Both the position numbers and the translations under genes were made by a program. The notes beneath the pieces were generated by a model, which made no database searches, had not been told where the DNA came from, and was given only the letters and a program-made list of their open reading frames with translations. Source: an uncultured Alphaproteobacteria bacterium (GTDB lineage Bacteria > Pseudomonadota > Alphaproteobacteria > HIMB59). From it: a stretch of DNA of 64,000 nt. Where the stretch lies: the NCBI GenBank assembly GCA_902530745.1, contig CACABO010000002.1, positions 98,695 through 162,694 on the forward strand. The letters run 5' to 3'. Positions within the stretch are counted from its first letter, which is position 1. The number at the start of each line of letters is the position of its first letter. Positions 18,336 to 25,809 of this stretch are shown here, piece after piece.

Positions 18336-20438
18336 ATGATTACACCTTCAATACGTCAAAACCTACAACTTCTTCAAGGTACACCTATGGAAGATGGGTC
18401 ACCATCTTGGTTACTCTACGATAACTTAAGAAATAAATATTTCACCTTAGGTGTAAATGCCTTTCGTATGCTCAAACATTGGATTGCAGGCGTGGATACA
18501 AAGCAATTTATTGAACAAGTACAACAAAAAGGTTTGGACATAGAAGAGGATCAGCTGAACGACTTTATCAATTTTTTAAAAACTAATAGTCTGATTTCCC
18601 ATAACAATGCAGAGGATGTACAGATTTTATTGCATCAACATAACGCACAAAAAAAACATTGGTTTATGAATTTAATACATAACTATTTATTCTTTAAAAT
18701 TCCCTTAATTAAACCTGACCCTTTTTTAGATAAAACATTACACATTGCAAAATTTTTTGGCCAAAGATTTTTAAGACTATTGATTTACATTATAGGCGTT
18801 ATGGGCGTTTATTTTGTCATCCAGCAATGGGATGAGTTCTTAACAACATTTTTATATTTTTTTAATTGGAATGGTTTGTTGTTTTACGCTTTTGCTTTGG
18901 TTGGTGTGAAAGCAATTCATGAATTAGGACATGCGTACACTGCAAAAAATTTTGGCTGTAATGTCAATTCCATGGGAATTGCTTTTCTTGTATTTTTCCC
19001 TTTTTTGTATACCGATAACACCAATGCGTGGAGGCTAAGAGATCACAAAAAAAGACTCTCAATAAACTTCGCTGGCATTTCCACAGAACTACATCTTGCC
19101 TTATTAGCTACTTTTTTATGGGGGATCACAGACCAGGGAATGTTGAAAAGTATAGCATTTTTTGTTGCAACAACTGGGTGGATCTCCTCCTTGCTTATCA
19201 ATATAAGCCCTTTTATGCGATTTGATGGTTATTATGTATTTGCAGATTATTTAAAAGTTGAAAACTTACAACCTCGAGCCTTTGCTCTCGCAAAATGGAA
19301 ACTTCGTCAATGGATCTTTGGGTTCAAACACAACCCTCCTGAGCAAATCAATATTCAAAAACAAAACTTAATCATTGTTTATGCTTGGGCAACTTGGATA
19401 TATCGTTTCTTTTTATTTTTAGGGATAGCCTTATTAGTTTATTACTTTGCATTTAAGCTTTTAGGTATCTTCCTATTTGTAGTAGAGATTGTGTGGTTTA
19501 TTTTACTGCCTATTTTTAGAGAAATGCGTGAATGGTGGAGATTACGTTCTAATATTTATCTCTCCTTACAATTCATAAGGTCGATTCTTGTACTAGGCGC
19601 TTTAGCATTTATTATATTTTATCCTTGGAAATCTTCTCAAAAAACTCCTGCGATATATCAATCTGAAAAATTTATAGAAATCTTTCCACCAATTAATTCA
19701 CAAGTCAAAGATATTTATATAGTGGAAAAACAAATTGTTAAGGAAGATCAAAAATTAATTAATTTAGACTCACCTGCTTTAAACTCTGAAATAAAAATAG
19801 CTGTTGCAGAATTAGAATTGATAGAAATAAAAATAAATAATGCTTTAGATACAGAGAGCAATAGGTCTGATTTACTACTTTTAAAAAGTGAAAGAAATAA
19901 ATTTGAAACTCAAATTAATAATTTAAATAAAATCAAATCTTCTCTGGAAATTGTAGCCCCTTTTGATGGTGAAGTGACTAATTTAGGTAATTTAAAAGAG
20001 CAACAATGGTTAAATGAAGATACAGCAATACTCAAACTAGTAGATAAAAATAATTACCAAGTAATTGCTTTTGTTTCTGAAAAAAATATTTCTTCTTTGG
20101 ATATCAACAAAGAAATTTGGTTCACTCCTTCTTCTACATCACAAGATAGTATCGCTGCCTATGTTAATTCAATAAGCAAATCACCGATTAATAATTTTGA
20201 TATGTACCCTATGGTTACTTCAATATTTGATGGTCCGATTGCTGCTAGTGAAAATCCTTCAGGGGGTATTCGGTCTGAACAAGCATATTATAAAGTCACA
20301 CTAGACTTAGAGGATAATACCTCAGCCATGGACAATAAAATGCTTGGTTTTGTGAACATGGGAATTGAGTCAAAAAGTTACTTTAAACGTTTTATTGACT
20401 TTTCATCAGCCACTTTAATAAGAGAGTTAAATTTCTAA
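18336..20438 (+). CDS. PqqD-like / M50 membrane metalloprotease / HlyD fusion protein
   Basis: 700 aa, starting on the base after the preceding stop. Residues ~1-90 look like a PqqD-type small winged helix (SWLLYDNLRNKYFTLGVNAFRML), the fold used in RiPP systems to bind peptide leaders. Then comes a polytopic M50 (site-2 protease) core with the zinc motif HELGH (His195, Glu196, His199) and the distal NISPFMRFDGYYVF motif (Asp297), so the metal ligands are intact. After several further membrane helices, residues ~445-640 form a periplasmic lipoyl/coiled-coil/beta-barrel HlyD module (EIFPPINSQVKDIYIVEKQ, IVAPFDGEVTNLG). Inferred role: inner-membrane component that recognises and perhaps trims the giant protein and links to TolC. 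No ATPase domain is present. The gene closes the operon; a new operator and promoter follow. Confidence 0.85.
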   Translation: MITPSIRQNLQLLQGTPMEDGSPSWLLYDNLRNKYFTLGVNAFRMLKHWIAGVDTKQFIEQVQQKGLDIEEDQLNDFINFLKTNSLISHNNAEDVQILLHQHNAQKKHWFMNLIHNYLFFKIPLIKPDPFLDKTLHIAKFFGQRFLRLLIYIIGVMGVYFVIQQWDEFLTTFLYFFNWNGLLFYAFALVGVKAIHELGHAYTAKNFGCNVNSMGIAFLVFFPFLYTDNTNAWRLRDHKKRLSINFAGISTELHLALLATFLWGITDQGMLKSIAFFVATTGWISSLLINISPFMRFDGYYVFADYLKVENLQPRAFALAKWKLRQWIFGFKHNPPEQINIQKQNLIIVYAWATWIYRFFLFLGIALLVYYFAFKLLGIFLFVVEIVWFILLPIFREMREWWRLRSNIYLSLQFIRSILVLGALAFIIFYPWKSSQKTPAIYQSEKFIEIFPPINSQVKDIYIVEKQIVKEDQKLINLDSPALNSEIKIAVAELELIEIKINNALDTESNRSDLLLLKSERNKFETQINNLNKIKSSLEIVAPFDGEVTNLGNLKEQQWLNEDTAILKLVDKNNYQVIAFVSEKNISSLDINKEIWFTPSSTSQDSIAAYVNSISKSPINNFDMYPMVTSIFDGPIAASENPSGGIRSEQAYYKVTLDLEDNTSAMDNKMLGFVNMGIESKSYFKRFIDFSSATLIRELNF

Positions 20439-20445
20439 ATTAGTG

Positions 20446-20458
20446 GCTCATTTTGGGT
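20446..20458. promoter_or_regulatory. Second operator copy (imperfect arm) before the 306-aa gene
   Basis: GCTCA-TTT-TGGGT matches the ACCCA-N3-TGGGT palindrome in the right arm and at 3 of 5 positions of the left arm. Downstream, ATAAATTAAAAAA and TGTATTAT are shared with the giant-gene promoter at nearly the same spacing, so this looks like a duplicated or co-evolved control region. Confidence 0.6.
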
Positions 20459-20464
20459 CATAAA

Positions 20465-20496
20465 TTAAAAAAAAGCATCTAAAATCAGTGTATTAT
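20465..20496 (+). promoter_or_regulatory. Predicted promoter of the 306-aa gene, probably leaderless transcript
   Basis: TTAAAA at 20465-20470 and TATTAT at 20491-20496. The ATG at 20505 lies only 8 bases after the -10 box, so transcription would begin at or within a few bases of the start codon; no Shine-Dalgarno sequence is seen. Confidence 0.45.
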
Positions 20497-20504
20497 TACA
20501 CCTT

Positions 20505-21425
20505 ATGATTATTTTGCACCAGTCGATGAAAGATCAGTTTCAAAAGGAAACTGGAAAAAAAATAAGCTCTCCGAGCTCATTTTTCAAATCTAAATGGCTA
20601 GAAGAACAAGATCAAAAGAAAACCTTTGATCACCTAAATAACGCAGAGCTTAGCGACGTAATAAAAGAAAGACTATTTTTTAAAAGTTCTAAAGCAACTG
20701 ATTATGATCGTTTCTTAGAACTGCTTGATATTAAGAGATCAAGTGACTTCAAAATCTTTGCTAAGCTGACAGCAATTATTAAGCCATATCAGAAATTAGA
20801 ATTTCAAAAAACCTCTCAAGAGCTAGAGGCATTAGATTGTTTGTACTCAATTCAAAATAAAAAAGTGATGAATCATCAAATGATCAAATCACTTACACAA
20901 AGTTTAAAACAGATAGAAAAACACTGTCAAAAGATAAAAAAAGAGATTAGCCAATCTTTAAAAAAGAGTCGCCTTAAACATGGAATGAGTCCTAGTGAAA
21001 TTATTTTAAAAGACGCAAGCGGTGCTGATATATCTTCTACAAGTATATTTGATGAATTTTCAATAATAGCAAAGGAATGCCAATATCTTTCTGAGGCAAA
21101 TAGCTCATTTGAAAATACCGAGCCTTCACTGTTTCCAAGTTTAGACATACAGGAAATACCTTTAGATTATTATATAGTGACACTAAAAAACTTATTTCAA
21201 TGCATTGATTTGGGTCAATTTAAAATTCATGATCAACAATCTGAGTTAAAAACTTTTTGTTGGGAGGGTATATTACAAACACCCTCAATATGTTTTACTC
21301 CTTATTCATCTTTTTTAAAGGCTTACAAAAGATGTAACAAAAAGAAAAATATTTTTTTTAGTCTGTCACAAGCTATCTCAAAAAATGACTTTTACGAAAT
21401 AAGAGATAAAATTTTAAATTTCTAA
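20505..21425 (+). CDS. Unknown cytoplasmic protein co-regulated with the giant-protein export locus
   Basis: 306 aa, not recognised. There is no signal peptide or membrane segment; it is lysine-rich (predicted basic) and largely helical, with a likely coiled-coil stretch around residues 125-160 (QMIKSLTQSLKQIEKHCQKI). The C-terminal third has aromatic and cysteine residues (TFCWEGILQTPSICFTPY). ATG 20505 is used because the promoter -10 box ends 8 bases upstream; an in-frame ATG at 20526 is the alternative. It overlaps the stop of the convergent MFS gene by 4 bases. Its promoter region copies that of the giant gene, so a cytosolic chaperone, targeting factor or regulator for the secreted protein is a reasonable but unproven guess. 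Confidence 0.7.
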   Translation: MIILHQSMKDQFQKETGKKISSPSSFFKSKWLEEQDQKKTFDHLNNAELSDVIKERLFFKSSKATDYDRFLELLDIKRSSDFKIFAKLTAIIKPYQKLEFQKTSQELEALDCLYSIQNKKVMNHQMIKSLTQSLKQIEKHCQKIKKEISQSLKKSRLKHGMSPSEIILKDASGADISSTSIFDEFSIIAKECQYLSEANSSFENTEPSLFPSLDIQEIPLDYYIVTLKNLFQCIDLGQFKIHDQQSELKTFCWEGILQTPSICFTPYSSFLKAYKRCNKKKNIFFSLSQAISKNDFYEIRDKILNF

Positions 21426-22642
21426 TTATCCTGGTAGCTGACCTTTAACATAAGTAACATACCCGATAGAAGTAGCACTATTGAAAATCCAAAGCCGATA
21501 CGTTGAGAGAATAAAAAAGTAATTGCTGCAGCACAAAGGGGTCCTAAAAAAGCTGTTGCTTTTCCTGAAAATGTGAACATACCAAACCCTAAACCTTGCA
21601 TCTCATCAGGTATTAGTTTTGCCATGACAACTCTACTAGAACTTTGTAAAGGTCCTGAAAAAAAGGTACCGATTACTGCAAGGATAATAAATGTAGTTGG
21701 ATTTGTGTTTATTGACATGGAAATGATAATAGCGGAGAGCAATGCAAGAGAAATTATTATAACTTTTTTGTCGTTTTTGAAAAATATTCCAAAGATATAG
21801 CAACCCACAGCTCCACTAACATTGCATAATATCGCCACTATAATGATCTTACTGATTGATATGCCCATTACAGAAGTTCCAAAAATTCCAATTGTTGTCA
21901 TCACAATGATTAAACCGTCCATGTAAATCATTCTTGCGATTAAATACCTACCTGTATTTGTAAGACCATTATCCCATATCAAATCTTTTATTGTATGAGT
22001 TGTCTTATTTGGAATAACGTAGGCCTTTTGATTGAACTTAGTAAAAAACATTAAGGGAATACAAAATACAAAAAACCATAAAGATAATATTAAATGAGAA
22101 AAACGAATAGGAGTTTGATTATCCTTAGCCAATCCCAAGACATTTTCATCTGGAAGAATGAATAGATAAAGTATCATTATTAGGACAAGCACCCCTCCTA
22201 TATATCCTGTTCCAAAACCAACTCCAGAGCCAAAAGATAAATCTTTTGAGTAACAACTTTTTAAAGTTGCATTGTACAAACTATTCGATGCTTCATAGCT
22301 AATACTTCCTAAAAATAATAAAAAAAGACAAAATAGAACATAATTTGAGTCTGGTAGCACAAACCAAAACGCAGCGATTGATAAAATACAAATAATTGAA
22401 AAAAATCTTAAATAAATTACACGCCCATTATTAGTTGCATCAGATAATTTACCGATAAAGGGCATCATCAATGCAATTAGAATTCCCGATATACCAATAA
22501 TTAATTGCCATAATGCAGTCCCTGTTTGTTGATTTTCAATAACATGATTAACAAAGTAACTAGATGTTAAAGTTGTAATTATAATCATGGGAAATACAGA
22601 ATTCCCAAAATCGTAAAAAGAAAATGATAAAAGCTTTTTCAT
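21422..22642 (-). CDS. MFS transporter, UMF1/Atg22-like
   Basis: 406 aa with about 12 predicted membrane segments and the cytoplasmic loop motif GKLSDATNNGR after the second/third helix, the classic MFS signature position. The opening SFSFYDFGNSVFPMII resembles the UMF1 (Atg22-like, BtlA-like) family of MFS proteins. Its substrate is unknown. The start codon overlaps the stop of the regulator gene (ATGA, 4 bases), so the two are translationally coupled and expressed together under the double operator. Being placed with a local regulator suggests export of, or uptake of, the regulator's effector; alternatively it may simply be a passenger of the locus. Confidence 0.8.
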   Translation of the reverse strand: MKKLLSFSFYDFGNSVFPMIIITTLTSSYFVNHVIENQQTGTALWQLIIGISGILIALMMPFIGKLSDATNNGRVIYLRFFSIICILSIAAFWFVLPDSNYVLFCLFLLFLGSISYEASNSLYNATLKSCYSKDLSFGSGVGFGTGYIGGVLVLIMILYLFILPDENVLGLAKDNQTPIRFSHLILSLWFFVFCIPLMFFTKFNQKAYVIPNKTTHTIKDLIWDNGLTNTGRYLIARMIYMDGLIIVMTTIGIFGTSVMGISISKIIIVAILCNVSGAVGCYIFGIFFKNDKKVIIISLALLSAIIISMSINTNPTTFIILAVIGTFFSGPLQSSSRVVMAKLIPDEMQGLGFGMFTFSGKATAFLGPLCAAAITFLFSQRIGFGFSIVLLLSGMLLMLKVSYQDN

Positions 22643-23142
22643 TTTAATTTTTTAATTAAATTCACTCCTGATACTTCTTCAACGAACTTTACTTCATTTA
22701 GATTAGAGACTAGTCGTGCAAGCTCTTTAGTAGTTACTTCACCAAACCCACCCATAATTTTTGTATAATTTTCTCCTAATATAATTCCACTACTCTCATC
22801 CTTTGCTAATAATTGAAAGTCAATTAATTTTTGAACACGTCTTCGGATACTTTCTTTAGGTTGAGATAAAATGTTGGCAATACTTAATATTGATAGCTTA
22901 GAACCTTTGAAATATTTTTTTATTTCATCAGATGACATTCCCTTTAGTTCTTCCAGTGATTTGGTGTCAGAGGAGTTGATCTTATACAGCCAATTAGCAG
23001 CAACCGTATTAAGTGTCATTAACTCATCAATGTTTATTCCCAAATCACTTACTCTTTTGTAATAGCTGGTAACAGTCATAAGCCAAGCATAAGCTGCTTT
23101 ACTGTAAGTTGATTTTTGATCAGAATCTTTTTTTGTATCCAT
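22639..23142 (-). CDS. Winged-helix transcriptional regulator, probable binder of ACCCA-N3-TGGGT
   Basis: 167 aa, soluble. Residues ~83-112 form a helix-turn-helix/winged-helix (LSILSIANILSQPKESIRRRVQKLIDFQLL) of the MarR/GntR-like kind, followed by a wing (DESSGIILG). The N-terminal ~70 residues are helical and may dimerise or sense a ligand. It is translationally coupled to the MFS gene. Two operator palindromes lie upstream, 21 bases centre to centre (two helical turns), with a TATTAT -10 box at 23159-23154; the proximal palindrome would sit between -10 and -35 and block polymerase. That predicts autorepression, whereas copies at about -50 upstream of the giant and 306-aa genes suggest activation. 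Regulator-site pairing is inference from position. Confidence 0.75.
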   Translation of the reverse strand: MDTKKDSDQKSTYSKAAYAWLMTVTSYYKRVSDLGINIDELMTLNTVAANWLYKINSSDTKSLEELKGMSSDEIKKYFKGSKLSILSIANILSQPKESIRRRVQKLIDFQLLAKDESSGIILGENYTKIMGGFGEVTTKELARLVSNLNEVKFVEEVSGVNLIKKLK

Positions 23143-23153
23143 TTTTAATTTAT

Positions 23154-23159
23154 ATAATA
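23154..23159 (-). promoter_or_regulatory. Predicted -10 box of the regulator-MFS operon
   Basis: TATTAT on the minus strand, 12 bases from the ATG at 23142, giving a leader of about 5 bases or none. No Shine-Dalgarno sequence is seen, as for the 306-aa gene. The proximal operator ends 5 bases upstream of this box. Confidence 0.45.
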
Positions 23160-23164
23160 TTAAA

Positions 23165-23177
23165 ACCTAAAATGGGT
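23165..23177. promoter_or_regulatory. Operator copy 3 (proximal to regulator gene)
   Basis: ACCTA-AAA-TGGGT, one mismatch from a perfect ACCCA-N3-TGGGT palindrome. Located between the predicted -10 and -35 positions of the regulator promoter, hence likely repressive. Confidence 0.7.
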
Positions 23178-23185
23178 TTTCTACA

Positions 23186-23198
23186 ACCCAAAATGGGT
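23186..23198. promoter_or_regulatory. Operator copy 4 (distal to regulator gene)
   Basis: ACCCA-AAA-TGGGT, extending to the 15-base perfect inverted repeat AACCCAAAATGGGTT. Its centre is 21 bases from that of copy 3, placing both on the same face of the helix. It could also influence the divergent gene at 23262. Confidence 0.75.
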
Positions 23199-23261
23199 TG
23201 TCAAAGAATAAAATTTTTAAAATTATCTATTTTTTGATGAAAATATTAATAAAATTAAGAG

Positions 23262-23606
23262 ATGCCAAAATTTATTAGTGTTGTTAAGTTCATAGTTAAA
23301 GAAGGTGAGGTTGAAAATTTTACAGCTTCGATGAAAAAGTTTGTTAACCCAGATGGTGTGATCTTTCGAAAAGTCATTAAAACAGGGGACCGTTCTTATT
23401 GCAGTGTGGTGGAGTGGATCGACGAGGATAGTTTAGCAAAAGCTCGTCAGCAGATGATCGCATACTTGGATACAGTGAGAGATTTACTTGAAGAGATTAG
23501 CCCGGAGCTAGGCGTTACTGATCCTGCATCTGGTCCAGTAATAATAGATGAGCAAGGACTTGTCACAAGTCCAGGTGGAACTATTTCAGGAAAAATTAAA
23601 ACTTAA
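23262..23606 (+). CDS. Small protein, possibly an ABM-like dimeric alpha/beta-barrel
   Basis: 114 aa, soluble. The first ~80 residues have the beta-alpha-beta pattern of the antibiotic-biosynthesis-monooxygenase / dimeric alpha-beta barrel group (MPKFISVVKFIVKEGEVENF, then CSVVEWIDEDSLAKAR), but no catalytic signature is certain. The C-terminal ~30 residues are a Gly/Pro-rich tail. AAGAG precedes the ATG by a few bases. It is divergent from the regulator, so the double operator may affect it as well. It could equally be part of the conserved backbone next to folD. Confidence 0.55.
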   Translation: MPKFISVVKFIVKEGEVENFTASMKKFVNPDGVIFRKVIKTGDRSYCSVVEWIDEDSLAKARQQMIAYLDTVRDLLEEISPELGVTDPASGPVIIDEQGLVTSPGGTISGKIKT

Positions 23607-23621
23607 TTAACTTTTATTTTT

Positions 23622-24530
23622 TTAAATTGATCTCGGGTCATCAAGACCAGCATGACGATATGCTGATGTTACGGTATTTCTTAGTAAACAAGCAATGGTC
23701 ATCGGCCCAACCCCTCCTGGTACGGGAGTGATCATAGAGGCTTTCTCTGATGCACTATCAAAATCTACATCGCCAACTATTTTGCTTCCTTCACTTCCAT
23801 CTTCTTTTGTAATAGATATTCGATTGATACCAACATCGATTACAACAGCACCATCTTTTAACCATTTTGAGTCAATCATCTCGGCTCTTCCAATGGCTGC
23901 AACAATAATATCTGCTTGTGAACAAACTTTTTCAATTTCTTTGGTTTTGGAGTGTACCACTGTAACGGTACATGACTCTTCGATTAAAAGTTGCGACATA
24001 GGTTTACCCACTATATTTGACCTACCAATTACAACAACACTTTTACCTTTTAAATCTTCTATATGATCCTTCAAAAGTAAAAGAGAACCTAAAGGCGTGC
24101 ATGGGATAAAAGCTTTTTTCAACATATCACCCCCAATGGAAAGTCTTCCTGCGTTTATAGCATGAAAACCATCAACATCTTTTTCTACAACAATTGCATC
24201 GATCACTTTTCTCTCATCAATTTGCTTAGGTAAAGGTAATTGTACTAAAATACCGTGAACCGTGCTATCATTGTTGAGCTCATCAATTAATTTCAATAAT
24301 GTTTCTTGATTTGTGCTTGCTTCTAATTTGAAATCTTTAGTTTTAATATTACATTCTGCAGCCATTTTTGTCTTTTGACCTACATAAACCTTACTAGCTG
24401 GATTTTCTCCTACTAGCACCACTGCTAAACAGGGATCTACTTGTTTTTGAGATATTAATTTGTCTGAGTCCTCTTTTACCTCAGTTCTAATTTTTGCTGC
24501 AAAAGCTTTTCCATCAATTATATCTGCCAT
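23622..24530 (-). CDS. folD: Bifunctional methylenetetrahydrofolate dehydrogenase/cyclohydrolase
   Basis: Makes 10-formyl-THF from 5,10-methylene-THF with NADP reduction, in cytosolic one-carbon metabolism. I start at ATG 24530 (MADIIDGKAFA, 302 aa) because AAGGAG lies 9 bases upstream; the track's upstream 14 residues are not family-like. Hallmarks: VGENPASKVYVGQKTKMA with the catalytic Lys in the YVxxK motif, HGILVQLPLPKQID, the Rossmann segment VVVIGRSNIVGKP and the C-terminal TPVPGGVGPMTIACLL. Length is typical. It overlaps nothing but sits closely after yggT on the same strand, so they are probably co-transcribed. Confidence 0.96.
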   Translation of the reverse strand: MADIIDGKAFAAKIRTEVKEDSDKLISQKQVDPCLAVVLVGENPASKVYVGQKTKMAAECNIKTKDFKLEASTNQETLLKLIDELNNDSTVHGILVQLPLPKQIDERKVIDAIVVEKDVDGFHAINAGRLSIGGDMLKKAFIPCTPLGSLLLLKDHIEDLKGKSVVVIGRSNIVGKPMSQLLIEESCTVTVVHSKTKEIEKVCSQADIIVAAIGRAEMIDSKWLKDGAVVIDVGINRISITKEDGSEGSKIVGDVDFDSASEKASMITPVPGGVGPMTIACLLRNTVTSAYRHAGLDDPRSI

Positions 24531-24549
24531 TTTTTTATTCTCCTTATCA

Positions 24550-24834
24550 TTATCCTCTTGGCCAATACTCAATCAGTAAATCCTTAAACAAGTATATTAT
24601 TAGTATTAAAAGTACTGGAGAAATGTCTAAGCCACCTAAGTTTGGTAAATATCTTCTCATATAATTTAAGGGAGGGTCAGTTAGTTTTTTAAAACTTTCA
24701 AAAACACGCCACAAAAAAATATTTTGACTATTTAATATGTTAAAATGAAACAACCAAGACACGACTACATAAAAAAACACAATAAGTGTGTAAAAGTCTA
24801 ATAGTCTTACCAAGAACAGTAGTAATGAATTCAC
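24550..24834 (-). CDS. YggT-family membrane protein
   Basis: 94 aa with two hydrophobic segments (FYTLIVFFYVVVSWLFHF and ISPVLLILIIYLFKDLLI) separated by the conserved loop containing TDPPLNYMRRYLPNLGGLDISP, which is the YggT signature. The family is a small integral membrane protein linked to osmotic tolerance and cell-division contexts in other bacteria, with no agreed biochemical role. It lies 19 bases before the chosen folD start, on the same strand. Confidence 0.9.
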   Translation of the reverse strand: MNSLLLFLVRLLDFYTLIVFFYVVVSWLFHFNILNSQNIFLWRVFESFKKLTDPPLNYMRRYLPNLGGLDISPVLLILIIYLFKDLLIEYWPRG

Positions 24835-24856
24835 TGTGATAAATTATAAAAAATTA

Positions 24857-25621
24857 TTATTCACGTCTATTAAATAAGAAATTCCTACAACGCTCTGACT
24901 GGGGATTTGTGAAAACTGTGTCAGGATGTCCTTCCTCTTCCACAAGACCATCGTGAAGAAAAATAACTTTATTTGAAACTTTTCTAGCAAACGCCATTTC
25001 ATGAGTTACAACTAACATTGTTTTTCCCTGTTCAGCTAAATTACGAATAACAGACAAGACTTCGTCTACTAATTCTGGATCAAGCGAGGATGTTGGCTCA
25101 TCAAATAATAATATTTCTGGAGAAATGGCTAGTGCTCTTGCTATTGCTGCCCTTTGTTGCTGACCTCCTGATAGATGAGAGGGGTATTCTTTTGCTTTGT
25201 CCTCGATTCCTACTTTTTTCAAAAGAATCATTGCCTGTTCTTGAGCGACTTCTTTATCTATTCCTAAAACATTTACAGGAGCCTCTGTTATGTTATCTAA
25301 GATATTCATGTGCGACCAAAGATTGAAACTTTGAAAAACCATACCCAATTTTTTCCTAATTAAAGTGATTTTTGATAGTAAATTTTTATTGGGTTTATTT
25401 AGATTTTCATCGCGACAGTTGATAATTTCACCACAAACATTTACGGTACCACTATCTGGTGTTTCAAGAAAATTTATACAACGAAGCATAGTGCTCTTTC
25501 CTGATCCAGAACTTCCAATAATACTTACAACATCTCCTTTATTGGCAATAAGATTAATGCCTTTTAAAACTTTATTGTCACCAAATTTTTTCTCTAACTG
25601 ATTTAGCTCAAGTATTTTCAT
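24857..25621 (-). CDS. Polar/opine-type amino acid ABC transporter ATPase (HisP/OccP-like)
   Basis: 254 aa nucleotide-binding protein: Walker A GSSGSGKST, Q-loop MVFQSFNLWSHM, signature LSGGQQQRAAIARAL, Walker B ILLFDEPTSSLD and H-loop VVTHEM. The QSFNLWSH segment and length fit the HisP/GlnQ/OccP group serving amino acid importers. The matching binding protein (26776) and permeases (28696, 29562) lie across two bactofilin genes on the opposite strand, so the transporter is encoded by two divergent units. It could alternatively serve another importer, but no other candidate is present in the window. Confidence 0.92.
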   Translation of the reverse strand: MKILELNQLEKKFGDNKVLKGINLIANKGDVVSIIGSSGSGKSTMLRCINFLETPDSGTVNVCGEIINCRDENLNKPNKNLLSKITLIRKKLGMVFQSFNLWSHMNILDNITEAPVNVLGIDKEVAQEQAMILLKKVGIEDKAKEYPSHLSGGQQQRAAIARALAISPEILLFDEPTSSLDPELVDEVLSVIRNLAEQGKTMLVVTHEMAFARKVSNKVIFLHDGLVEEEGHPDTVFTNPQSERCRNFLFNRRE

Positions 25622-25809
25622 AATTTAGTAATATTTCATTTTTTTGATTTCAAAGATATTGCTAAAAAGATTAGATTTAAAAGTTAATTTATTAATTTAC
25701 ATCAAATTTATAAAAATCAGATTTATTAATTCTAAAAACCTAATCAATTCAATGTTTTTAGAAAATAATTTAGATTTTATGAATATTTAGATTGTGTTAA
25801 GATAGATTC

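Noticed and set aside
25622-25809. Possible small gene or RNA in the 188-base gap before the bactofilins
   Set aside because: Only AT-rich sequence with promoter-like boxes; no structure or ORF supported.
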